DNA from: Clavelina lepadiformis
Taxonomy: Eukaryota; Chordata; Ascidiacea; Aplousobranchia; Clavelinidae
Length of the DNA: 64,000 nt
NCBI RefSeq assembly: GCF_947623445.1
Contig: NC_135242.1
Span: forward strand, 23,188,001 to 23,252,000
Direction: 5' to 3'
Shown one piece after another: positions 24,042 through 35,054 of this stretch. The notes under the pieces are model-generated. The model searched no databases, was not told where the DNA came from, and saw only the letters and a list, made by a program, of their open reading frames with translations. Numbering within the stretch: position 1 is the stretch's first letter; every line of letters starts with the position of its first letter. Made by a program: the position numbers and the translations under genes.

Positions 24042-24954
24042 CTGAAAAATTTGTGAGTATTGTCTGTTTCTGTACCGGAGAGTCAACATTCGCAAGATAA
24101 GCAAGCCAAAATGATGACACAGAATTATTGTAATGTAATTACTAGTGCAATTAGTTGCTGTTACTAGTTGCCACACAAGCCAAGTCACAACAACGCAAGT
24201 ATAACTCGAGTCGTTTTAATTACATTCCCAAGTCAAGTTGAGTCGAGTCAGTAACAAGTCAAGTTCCAGAGTCAAGTCCAAGTCTTAACACATGCCAAGT
24301 TACAAACAAATTACCATTTACGATTTCTTGTTCGTTTTAAGTTGATAATAAAATGTTTTCTAAATAACCTACTGGCAAAGTAAGCATAAAATGTATGCAA
24401 AGAATTTGATTTTATCCATTTCTGATGCTTTTGCACATTCAGTAGAATGTATTGCATATGGTGATTTTTATGGGACTCGATTCAAATCAACCGAAATTCC
24501 CACGTCAACACGAGTCAAGTCGTTTGCTTCTGTTAAGTGATCTTGATGAACAGTTTCAAACTCAGGCAATACGATTGGAAAAATAAACAAAACAAATAAA
24601 ACAAACAAATAAAAAACATGCAACAAGCAGAACCTGCTCAACGGCTCACTCGGTAACCGCGGTAACTTAACACGCTTGACGTATTGTCAAATATTACAGC
24701 GTTGTCTATACCTGGAACCCGTTGCTTTATTTAGTTCTTACGTATATTAAAAGAAAGCCCTAGACTATTTTCCTCTGCGTGTTATTCGTGTCTTGCGAAT
24801 TTGTGCATTATTAAAATATGTAGCCTAAATTTTAGTCCTACATATGAAGGACAGTAAAATTTATTTTAACGTCAAATATCAACTATCGTGAGAAAATTTG
24901 TGTTATTTCTTTCCAATAATGTTTTTTTGGTTAGTTTCAAAGCTTAAAAACAAC

Positions 24955-25026
24955 CTCCCCGTCGGGGAATCGAACCCCGGTCTCCCGCGTGACAGGAGGG
25001 GATACTTACCACTATACTAACGAGGA
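24955..25026 (-). tRNA. tRNA-Asp (GTC), copy 3, probably decaying
   Basis: Same family, anticodon GTC, with two differences from the other copies. In the anticodon stem the fourth base of the 5' side is T instead of G, which leaves a mismatch (CCCTC opposite GCGGG). In the D-loop a G has become A. Acceptor stem, T-arm and a TTTTT stop are kept. The stem mismatch makes it likely to be a weak gene or a pseudogene. Confidence 0.75.
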
Positions 25027-25198
25027 CTGGAGTATGTCAAAGTAATATATTTTTGTGTAATAAAGCGTCCCCGTGCAGATTATTAAAGATGTAAATGACA
25101 TATAGACATACGTGGGAAGTTTTGAATGGTAACTACGTCATTGCACCTATAACATTCCACACCTCACGTAAATGCAACCAAACGGTGTTGTACCTTTA

Positions 25199-25246
25199 CG
25201 CGATTGCATCCACACAGAATTGCACCCACACGCGATTGCATTTATA
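25199..25246. repeat. Short tandem array, 16-bp unit, 3 copies
   Basis: Three adjoining 16-bp units of the form CGCGATTGCATCCACA, with a few differences in units 2 and 3. No role is apparent. Confidence 0.6.
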
Positions 25247-25289
25247 GCGTACACCAAAATGTTGTGTCATCAAAAAAAAATGTCTAGAC

Positions 25290-25595
25290 CAGCGTGGTCC
25301 AACTTCTTTTCATCGCGGGCCAAAATCAAAAAAATTTTTTATCTTGCGGGCCAATGTTTTTAAATTAGAACTGAAGAAATGTGAAATTAGAACTGAAGAA
25401 CAATGTGACATTGATATTAGAACTGAAATTAGAATAGTTCAAAATTTAGCTATTAAATGCTGATCAACGTGACATCTGCGGTCGAGGTTCTTCCTCGACA
25501 ATAGCGACTATCAAAGCTGACTATCAGTTCGCGGGCCAAAAAATCGGTGCTCGCGGGCCAACTTTGGCCTGCGGGCCTGCAGTTGGACCACGCTG
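25290..25595. mobile_element. hAT element A of a three-element chain
   Basis: A 306-bp element with perfect 15-bp terminal inverted repeats CAGCGTGGTCCAACT. Flanking 8-mers are GTCTAGAC (25282-25289) and GTCCAGAC (25596-25603), 7 of 8 identical, as expected for a hAT target duplication. The interior is GC-rich near the ends, with GCGGGCC words. No transposase is left. Confidence 0.85.
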
Positions 25596-25603
25596 GTCCA
25601 GAC

Positions 25604-25842
25604 CAAGGGTTCCCAACTGGGGGTACAAGATTGAATATCAAGGGATACGAAGATCCTTGGGCCACAGAGCAGCTTTTCAAACACCGCTTTTGAAATACCG
25701 GTTTAACGTTTAATTGAGCTATAAAAGCAATTTAATTTAGAAATATATATATGAAAAATTCCATCAGAATTTTTTTGGGGGTACGAAGAATGCTCTGACC
25801 TGACAAAGGGGTACCAGCAGCAAAAAAGGTTGGAAACCCCTG
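25604..25842. mobile_element. hAT element B of the chain
   Basis: A 239-bp element starting CAAGGGTTCCCAACT and ending GGTTGGAAACCCCTG; the inverted repeats are imperfect. The flanking 8-mers GTCCAGAC (25596-25603) and GTCTAGAC (25843-25850) differ at one base. The left 8-mer is shared with element A. No coding capacity. Confidence 0.8.
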
Positions 25843-25857
25843 GTCTAGACTCTAGAG

Positions 25858-26186
25858 CAGTGGTTCTCAAACTGTGGTACGCGTACCACTAGTGGTACGC
25901 GAGAGCTTTTTAAGTGGTACCGCGTACCGCTGAACATGATTTTCGATGTGCTGTGAGTAATGTGTTGCCCCGGATAGACAAGCTTGTGCAGAAGAAACAG
26001 TTGCTTCTATCAAATTAAATTGTGTTTTCTTGCTATTCATTGGTGTTATGGTATAGTAATAACGGTAATAACTAATAAATACCGGTACATTTGAGTAAAA
26101 TAAGTCATTCAGGAGCCAGGTGGTACGCAGTGTAGCAAAAAAAACGAACGAGTGGTACGCGATCGCAAAAAGTTTGAGAAACACTG
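25858..26186. mobile_element. hAT element C of the chain
   Basis: A 329-bp element with ends CAGTGGTTCTCAAACT and AGTTTGAGAAACACTG, flanked by a perfect 8-bp target duplication CTCTAGAG (25850-25857 and 26187-26194). The left duplication overlaps the last base of the 8-mer of element B. The interior repeats GTGGTACGCG. Non-autonomous. Confidence 0.9.
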
Positions 26187-26465
26187 CTCTAGAGTCTAGA
26201 GTGAGGAGTCTAGAGTAGAGCAAACATTGTTAAAACGACGTTGAAATTTCTCAAATGTCCCATACCGACTGTATCATATTCAAAAGGCTAAAACACAAGT
26301 TGATACATAAAACCATCGTGCTAAGTTAATTGAAGTGCGTCTGCGACGTAATCAAGCGAAGTGCGATTGTAGATAATATCTACATAGCAAATGAAAATTT
26401 TTATGCTTATATTTAAAAAATTTGCTTTAAAAGGCTTCAAAGTTTCCTAAATTCTTTGTCTATAG

Positions 26466-26640
26466 TCGGCTCGGCAGCCGAGTCGTCAGAACGGATTGGC
26501 AACAATTGTGGTTTGTGCTCCGTGTTCAATACCTAGTGACGTTACCATTGGCCCTTGGGCAAGGCATTAACGCTAGTTGCTCCTGTTCAGTGGACCTGAA
26601 GGACAGTCCTAAATTCGGGCAATATCATACAAAATTCAAA
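26466..26640 (+). mobile_element. tRNA-derived SINE-like unit
   Basis: The stretch GGCTCGGCAGCCGAGTCGTC resembles a Pol III A box region, and GTGTTCAATACC about 50 bases later resembles a B box. Next comes CCTTGGGCAAGGCATTAACG, a word of the kind seen in central domains of many animal SINEs. Boundaries and target duplications are not resolved. Confidence 0.45.
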
Positions 26641-26939
26641 AAAACCTATATAAAAAATTTGTGACAGTCAGAACTTGCACAAAGGCTAGCTCGGTAATTG
26701 GGGCTCGAGCGATGAGAAATCACAGCCGGGATTTGTGGTACGCTATAACAAATGCTGATGGGTAAGTAATTACACGAATAATGCTGCCGTCTAGACTCTA
26801 GACGAAATGCTTTGCCATTTGACCGCAAATCATAGTTCAAAGCTCAGAGTCTACCCTATTTATAGTACATCCAGACAGAAAACCTGAATGATGAATGAAC
26901 TTGTGACAAAACGTCTAGACTCTAGAGCATAGCCTATAG

Positions 26940-27279
26940 CAGGGGTGGGCAACATACGGCCCGCGGGCCGGATCCGGCCCGCGACGGGATTTTGAGCGGC
27001 CCGCAGACAGTTTCCGGTCTTACATGATAATGTGGCCTGCGGCCACATTCTGCCGCAATCCCTGTATTGCGTCACTGAATAAGTCCAAGTTTGCCAACCT
27101 GAGAAAGATGGCCATGAATCTACTTGTCTGTTCGGGTCTACATACATTTATGAGCAAACATTTTCGACCATGAACATTAATAAGACAAAGCTGCGTTCCA
27201 ATCTATTCAGCAATCCGGTCCGCCAAGTACTTCATTTTCTCATATCAGGCCCGCCGACCGAAGAAGTTGCCCGCCCCTG
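26940..27279. mobile_element. hAT element with residual transposase C-terminus
   Basis: A 340-bp element with ends CAGGGGTGGGCAAC and GTTGCCCGCCCCTG (13 of 14 matching) and a perfect 8-bp target duplication GCCTATAG (26932-26939, 27280-27287). The forward strand near 27140-27235 still reads, allowing one frame change, like the hAT C-terminal dimerisation region (EQTFSTMNINKTKLRSNL-like). It is an internally deleted derivative of a full hAT transposon. Confidence 0.88.
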
Positions 27280-27922
27280 GCCTATAGCCCTATAGTAAAA
27301 CAAATATAACTGGTAGTACTACAGCGAAGACAAACGGTATGTCCAAGGTCTAAAAGTTCTACTTCGGAGTGTTAGGACATTGTGTTTCACATGGTGTGTC
27401 ATACTAACGTTGATTTTCGCAAACAAACTTATAACGATACTAGACTTATCCGCAAGTACTTGGCGACTTGACAGAGTGATATATTTTTGGAAGAACACAA
27501 ATATTATTACCAATGCATTTACTTCACAGTTTATACCACAGCAAAGCTAGAAATATCTGCATTTTTAAAATGCAGAAAATGTACCCAAGTAAGTTTAGAT
27601 TGCCACTATTTCACAGGGAACAAATCTTTCTTTCAAAGTTAACTTTTACAGATTCTATTACAAACCTAACCTAAATCTATCTTCTAATCTAAACCTAACT
27701 TCAATTAAACCTTAAAATAGCTTCTATCAATTCTTCACATAGCCTTCCCATTTTCCTAACCTATCTATCTTTAAGTATGGGCTGCGTGACCTACTTTCGG
27801 TGAAAAAGTCACCGTCTAAAATAATTTTTTAAAACGCAAAAGAATGAGAGTAAGTTTGTAAGCTTTTTAACATAAACTTTAATAATTTAACAGAAGTTTG
27901 TTTTAAACAACAAAAAAAAGAC

Positions 27923-27994
27923 CTCCCCGTCGGGGAATCGAACCCCGGTCTCCCGCGTGACAGGCGGGGATACTCACCACTATACTAACGAGGA
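27923..27994 (-). tRNA. tRNA-Asp (GTC), copy 4
   Basis: Identical over 72 nt to copies 1 and 2, with intact A and B boxes. The coding-strand 3' flank has a run of eight T, a Pol III terminator. The flanking block AACTTTAATAATTTAAC plus AGTTTGTTTTAAA is shared with copy 2, so these two copies descend from one duplicated segment. Confidence 0.95.
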
Positions 27995-29337
27995 CTGGTA
28001 AACTCACGATCCAAATCACGTATATAAAACTAAAATGTTCCCTTAACCCAGAGCTTAACAAGTTCAATAAAATACCGCAATTTATTTTGAACTTTCGCAA
28101 TATTTGTTTGGATGAGCTACAAAATCAACTTTGATGATAAATGAATTCTCTTATCTTTTAATTCTTTTTCACCAGCCGAGTACCTTTTGTTATTGATTAT
28201 TATTATATGCGCATGTTTATGGCAAAATTTACAATGTGCGTGCAACAACATAAAAGTTTTTCGCTGCTGAATTGTATTGAAACGTTAACTTTAACCAAGC
28301 CGAGAATACATGACAACAACGTCAGTTCATGCATTAACAAACATAGTATTTGAGATATCAACTTGACAATTAGAAAAACTTTTGTAAACATTCTTAATTG
28401 ATTTGCTAATTCCTTTTAAGTGGTCGGTTGTTGAAAAACGTCATTGCACAGCAGTTATTTGTCATTGCTCGTTTCTGAAATGTGCACCACAATTTTACAG
28501 TCACCAATATTAGTATTAAAATGTGAGGCTATATACAGTATATGCTGTCATTTCATATTCTTTATACAGATATATAGAGACTATGGTCATATTATGCGCA
28601 ATCTAAAGGCCCTTGAAAATTAAATACATGGCAATAAACGTATTTGGTAAAAACGACTTTAAATTGAAAAAAAGTAGGACGTCATTGATAAATTTAAATT
28701 ATAACACAAAAAATCCATCTTGTCCCCAATATTTAAAAACATAAATGGAAAGTGCTACATTACTACGGTTACATATCAAGCAATACAAGCACGCAAAAGT
28801 ATTCCATGATGGTAGCCACCAAGAACGAAAACACCACATTCATTAACTTACAAGGCACAACTGATAACATTAAAATATCTTGCATACTTAGTACAACGCA
28901 TCGTCAGTGAGAAGAGCGGTTAATACAGCGATTTTTTTTTGGGGGGGGGTTGTTATACTTTTTACAAAGTCGCCCAGTAGATGCATTTGTTCTACTGAAT
29001 AATTGCATTGCAAATCATGCCGTGCAAATAAATATTAAATTTTGGCAGTTTGTCAAACAAAATAACAAAGACACCATGTTTTTATCGTTTGTATTTTTAT
29101 CCTGTAAAGAAAGCGATCACAGACGGCCCTAAAAATCGACCGATGACTAATAACGAACAGAAAACAAGACAAACAATCAATCGGTTGCCGCTTATGACCG
29201 AACAAGTGGCAATAAAGTTAAAATTCATTGCGTTGAAATTCACGGCACGGTGATTTGAGATCAGTCAGAGCGTAAGAAATTAAGCAAAGCCATCAGCAGG
29301 CAACAGAGCTGTTTCACAGAGGTCCCCCGTTCAAATT
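27995..29337. other. Intergenic stretch between tRNA copy 4 and SUOX
   Basis: About 1.3 kb of AT-rich DNA. I see no coding exon, RNA gene or repeat I can name. The right end holds the SUOX 3' UTR (minus strand). Confidence 0.5.
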
Positions 29338-29342
29338 TTATT
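29337..29342 (-). terminator. AATAAA overlapping the SUOX stop codon
   Basis: The minus strand reads GAATAAAAT, so a canonical polyadenylation hexamer overlaps the TAA stop at 29338-29340. It may be chance; a real cleavage signal may lie further downstream. Confidence 0.3.
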
Positions 29343-32300
29343 CGTCGTCTTCAACTTCCACACTGATACGATGCCAGGCATTGCTGCAGATTAAGAAATG
29401 CAGGAATTTTTAAATGACATTTCAAGACGTCGCAAAGACCAAGGCAAATTTAAACCGGATTACAAGTCACGTTGGTTTTCAAAATGATACGCAGTATTCA
29501 TCAGTTAAACATGTATCTATAACGCACTGTATATGTATATATGTTTGCCGCAGTGATTCAAATTATGTCCGTTTTTTTCCCAAAGCAACGCATCATCAAC
29601 GTTTTCCGATCTTGGCGAATATTTCTCGCAGTAAAAAAGTGGGAAATGCTACTTTAAAGGAAGTTTTAATTTAAGCCAAAAAGAAACAAACATCTCACGT
29701 TAAAAATCCACGTAGATTCCAGATCGGACCAATGAATTCTGGTTGGCAGTTGTAGGCAGAATCGATCGCCTATCATTTTCATAGAGATAAAGCGGTTACA
29801 AAGAAATCATTTCCTTACAAAAATACACAAATTATCTTTCAATTTGAAATTTATGGGCTTCATCAGCTACAACGTTGGTTGAACCGGTCATGCCAGGTGT
29901 ACTTTCCATGATAAAAAGATTAAATAAATATTGCTAGCAAGGACGAGTCTTGCGTCTATCTTTATTCTGTAGTTTATTAAGCCTACTACCTGGGGGCCTG
30001 GAATAGAAGAATTACTATGGTTACAGTTTTAAATGGAATATTGCTTCTCTCGAGCCGCCTTACATAACCAAGGCAATACGATGCACAGTGTATAAGTATT
30101 GCGCTTTGAACGTCCTTGAATTTGCACGACGTTACAGTCAAGCAACAGCACGCAGCCCAACAGCGATTTACCTTGCAGACGATTTCAGTTTTTTTGCCAG
30201 GAGTCACCTCGACTTCAGCGTTCCATAGAGACCACGCCCAGCTGTGCGTTGAATCGTCAGCACCTGGTTTGTCTTTGACGAGGTTGGCTTCCTGCGTGGG
30301 AAGGACAGTGTACGGGTGAGGTCGTTTTGCAGGTATTACAAATTGTCTTTAATGCAAACATGTAGAATTCATGGTTTTATCTATTGGCTTTGCTGCTTTG
30401 TGTTAATATAGTTGGCGAAATTTCTGATGGAAGTCAACTAACAGCTAAACTCGCACTGTGCGACTTGACAAAGTTAAGGTCCATAGTTTACAAATTGTGT
30501 TTCAAACGAGTTGAAAATAGAATTCAAAATTAACGCCGTCATTTAGAGGAAACGTCGATTGAAACCTTTCTAAAGTTTAGCCGAGGTCACCTTAGTTAAT
30601 TTTGCGCAATAGTTAAAGCGTTTCTGCGTTGTTCAACAAACAAAGGCTAAGACTAAGCTACAGCCAAGAAAACCGCATCAAATTGGACCCGATTAAGCCG
30701 ACAGCCTGAAACAGCGACGGTCGCCTGGCAGTATTGATTTGGGCAAGAAAGGCAAATCCGTCATAACCACTCTAGTGCAACGACGCGTTTTGAATTTTTA
30801 AATTAATCTCATCTCGTACCTTCCATGTCTTGCCTCCGTCAGCCGATACGTCAACTCTGATGATGTCACGACCGCCGCCACTCCACGCGTAACCTTTCAC
30901 CTCAATGACCCCGTCATCCGATTCGACCTTTGACCCTTCGGCTGGAGTTGATATCGCCGATATAACTGGCATTTCCTGAAAGTTCACAAGAATTACTTAC
31001 AGTTTGGGTTGAAATAATAACATTGAATGCCATGTCTGGTATAGATGAAGAACGTTCTGCGGTCACATCCTGCTTGTATACGTAATACTTCCGGCGTCAT
31101 TATCATAAAACAATAGAAAATTCATTGCATGCTAGCATACAGGAATGTGACGTCAACACGATCATGATATGACAGGGCGAAACGCGCATGTGTTAATTTC
31201 ATGTTGTGCAAATGGCAAAACACAAGCGTACATTTAATTGAAGTTAAAATTTATGCAAATTTTGCTGGCAAAGATGTATTTGCATATATGTAATATGGAA
31301 ATCATCTCTTGGTATACACCTGATGAAGTAAGCTTATGCTTGCGAAAGCTATTGAAGAAGAATTAAAAATAAAAGTTAGCTCTATAGAGAGCCATGTTAT
31401 ATTCAGTTTTCATATTTTACTATATGCTGGGTTAAACACGATTCAGTCACCATCAGTATCATGAATACTGTATCACACAAAGTTTGTCCTCTGCAAATAT
31501 TTCTAGTAAACTAAGTCCCCGAACAATACAATCACATATAAACTGAGCCAGTAGCGCTGATTAACTGAGTGGTACTTTGACTAAGCAGGGAGTAGCCGCT
31601 TAACATTTGGCCTTTTGTGTTCAAAAATTATGTAAACTTCTGATATCGGCTTTAAAAGAAATCTGATGTGATTGTAATCTATAACAATAGCAGGCTTATA
31701 AAAACCTTTTATGACCTAACACTTTTTAGGAGTTTTTTCCCACACCATTTGTTCTCATACTTTTGAGGTTGTGAAACCTTGATAGATCATTTTAATGGCA
31801 ATAGAACACTTAAAAGGTAATTCCCAGACTATAGCATTTTAGAAAACTTTGAACTGTACACTGATATAATTTAAAAGAATTTGATAAAATTTAAAACCCG
31901 ACAAGATCATTTCTGGTGCAAAATCAACAACAACAATTTGCATGCATTATTTCAACAGAGCATTAAATAAATCTCTAAAAGTGCGTTCAGTCAATTTCAT
32001 GTTCATCAAGCTCAGAATATATCCGAGCAGCTGATGTACAGCTGAAGTTTGTATGTGCACTGTGCAGGTTTAGAAAACACAAAATTACCTGTATGGACTG
32101 AGCTTTCTTATAGTCTGCCGTTTCGAACGTGGTTGAAGGGGAAAATACTTTGTAATCATTTCTCTGCCAATGCGAGCTGCTTTCTTCGTCACTAGCCACC
32201 ACTTGGTGGAGCCACTTGACATTGCGGGCACCAACATAACCAGGTACTATTACCCGCAATGGATAACCATGGTCTCTGCAGGGAAGAAGTGCAAAAACAT

Positions 32301-35054
32301 CCATACAATACAAATAAAAAAGAAATAAAAAAACAGGAAATATAAGAATAAGATGAAATATAATTACACATTTGTAATTTAAAAATACAGTTTAGGATTT
32401 ATTGGAATTGATTTGAGTCAACAATGCCATCTAAATTAACTAACCGAGGTATGTCGACGCCGTTCATCTTGTAAGCAATGATTACATCCCCGTCGATGCT
32501 CATGGCTTTGTGCTTGGGAATAGATCCTCCGTAGCTGGATTTTGTGATGTCTTTGTCGTTACCGTTGAACTGAATATGTTTGAAACGGTTGTCATTCAGA
32601 TCAAATCCAGCGTCGAGCAAAATATCACGCAATCTAACAACAAAAATAATCACAACCTGCAAATAATGGGTGATTGAAATATTCACTGGTTGTTACAGCT
32701 GTATTTGCAGTGATACAACCAATAACATAGCACATAATTTTTATATTAATCAGTGAAATATCGCAAATTTAAGCATTTATAACTTCTGGATAACTAAATT
32801 TGTCCGACTGAAATGCCTACAATAATAGTCCAACAGCAATATCAATTATTTCATATTTAGAAAACTCCAATTTTGCTCAAATCAAAATAGTGTTAGTCTT
32901 TTCAGCTTTAACTTAATGAGCTTTCATTGTATATATGAATGTTCGATTACTTATAAGCTCAAACCAGCAAGTACCTTACACCCGTCCATCTGGCAGTTCC
33001 AATCGCACAAGCCCCCCATGTCAGTCCTTTCACATTTTGGTACTGAGACATTTCCTGCCGTCGATTACCAGCGCATTGGATTGTTGTTGTTATGGTAACC
33101 GGCTTATATTTCTTTTTAATTTCATCGACGGACAATGCCAGCTTCCTGCCCCCAACCAAAACTTCCAACCTGATTGGAAAAGGCCAATGCATGTATTTAT
33201 TTGGTAAACAATTAAACTTTAGGTAACTGCACTCACATTTTAGATGAACCATTCACTTCCTACCACGCAAAATATCAACCAAATATTACTTGAAGTTTTC
33301 CAGATCGAAGTCAGGCACAGGGAGATGATTCCGGACATAGAAAAGCTCGTTTGGAGTAATAAAAGAGTCTGTGAGCACCTCTAGTGGTGGTTCAGCATTA
33401 AATGGCTTCTGGGAATTGATACGAAGCACAGGAAGACGGAAGGGTTCATTTGCGAATGGATCATTCAAGTTGATTGCTTTCTACAACAACAATCACAATG
33501 AAACTAAAACTCAGCTCAGTGCAAACCACCACACTTCAGTCTGCACATTTGAGATGTCAGCAGCACACTCACAAACCTGGTCGCGACGAGATAATTTTCC
33601 AATCCTGTACTGTTCAAGAATCTGTAAAACTTCCGGGGTTTTGTGGACAGCATACATGTTCCAGAATGCATCGATGGGCCCTCCTGCCCCCATCAAAATT
33701 TTTTCACCTTAAGAGAAGCAAAGTTATTGAAATTTGAAAGATATGATTCATAAATTCAGAAAAGTCTCGCATATGACAAAGTATATTTACAACATGATGA
33801 CCAGTACCTCCAGGATGGGACTCGACAAATCCTGTGATGTCATAGACACTGTCCTGGTATGTGACCCAAATCCCAGATTGCTTATCAGCATGCTGTGCAA
33901 CGTCTGCGGATGAATAGACGGGATCACTCTGAAAATGAACATAGCTCATATTAAATTGACTTACAGGAACAGGAGTGGTTTTTGTTCAACCATACTTGAT
34001 GCAGGCACATAATCAAATTTAAATGGAATAATCTTTATTTGATTTGAATTTTTAAACAACAAAAGGACATAAAGAAGTATATCAAATACCCAACTAGTTT
34101 CAGTAGAAGTCAGGCATAAACTAATTGGCATGATTTATTGGAAAATTTAACTTAATTATGATCAAATCAATAACAAAACCACACTGCCATCAAACAAACC
34201 TTTGCTTGAACAGATTTCCTCAAGAAAGTAAGGTCTGGTTTATTTTGGATGTAATTATATGTTACCATGCCAACCACGGCTCCTGAGGCAGCTGCTGCCA
34301 ACTTCCATCTAATTAAATTGATATTACTGAGAACGAAAACTTGCAGAAGTTTTTTTGCATGATGTCACATTTAAAATATTATAGTGCTGACGAGTATCTT
34401 GATATACAACATAAAATTCTTGGGGTACATTCAAGTTTGTTAGAAAGTTATAACATTTCGTATCACACAACCTGAATTGTTTGGTCTCTTGATGTGAGGA
34501 GGAACGAAATCTTTTTTTGCTGGTGTTGGATGAAAAAGCCCTGAAACAAATTTTTGTGATTAAACTACATTATTATCTCATACAATGTCACACCGCTGTA
34601 TTAAACAGACAACACTGTAAAATATCTTTGGTGTAGTTTTTTTGTAAAATATTTCTGAAATATATATAATTCTAAGGCTTCCTACAGGCCCCAACAGAAC
34701 TACTGAGCCTTTGCCTAACTTCACATGCAAAACATTGCATAAAAATTACCTTGTAAAGGCGGTGGAATGTCTACATACAGTACTTTCTGTTCTGCATAAA
34801 CTTGTTAGCACCTGAAATACAGCAGTGCAATTATGAAAAGACCCAAATAAAAGAAAATTAGCCAATCCAGTACATGTGATTAACTTCAGTAGTTTGTAAG
34901 GTTATTTGTTAGCTACGCACTGATTAAAGTATCCATCTTCATGAAGTACAGATATGCTTAGTACAAGAAACACTGTGTCAGACGACATAAAAGTAAAACT
35001 TTAACTTTTAAAGCTTTGTTTGCACAGCCCACGTGCCTTACTTACCAGCGACAT
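29338..35054 (-). CDS. SUOX: Sulfite oxidase, mitochondrial, 14 exons
   Basis: Oxidises sulfite to sulfate in the mitochondrial intermembrane space, passing electrons through haem b5 to cytochrome c. Exons, in transcript order: 35054-35046, 34811-34750, 34540-34472, 34308-34200, 33928-33808, 33707-33577, 33480-33290, 33169-32975, 32633-32445, 32275-32089, 30975-30820, 30291-30172, 29769-29699, 29383-29338. The product is 551 aa (human 545). An Arg/Ser-rich presequence (to about residue 47) precedes a hydrophobic stretch (about 50-63), fitting targeting to the intermembrane space. The cytochrome b5 domain has HPGG (His121) and a second haem His at 145. The molybdopterin domain has QCAGNRR with the Mo-ligand cysteine about residue 263, then [12 protein letters not shown] and KWL. 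The dimerisation domain has [34 protein letters not shown] and NAWHRISV. Exon 1 codes only Met-Ser-Leu, so the start is the least certain part. All junctions keep frame. Confidence 0.94.
31311..31393 (+). ncRNA. Hammerhead-ribozyme-like motif in SUOX intron 10
   Basis: Reads CTGATGA (31320-31326), a stem II of GTAAGC/GCTTGC (31328-31333, 31338-31343) with loop TTAT, then GAAA (31344-31347). Stem III is GCTA (31348-31351) with TAGC (31377-31380), followed by TC (31381-31382), the expected cleavage context. Departures: one extra A between CTGATGA and stem II, and a weak stem I (TATA with TATA, leaving a 3-nt bulge). Such motifs occur in Penelope-like retroelements, so this may be a fragment of one. 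Activity is unproven. Confidence 0.4.

Noticed and set aside
24170-24540. Stretch rich in AAGTCAAGTC and CTCGAGTC words
   Set aside because: It resembles the interior of the element at 22402, but I could not find paired ends, so no element is called.
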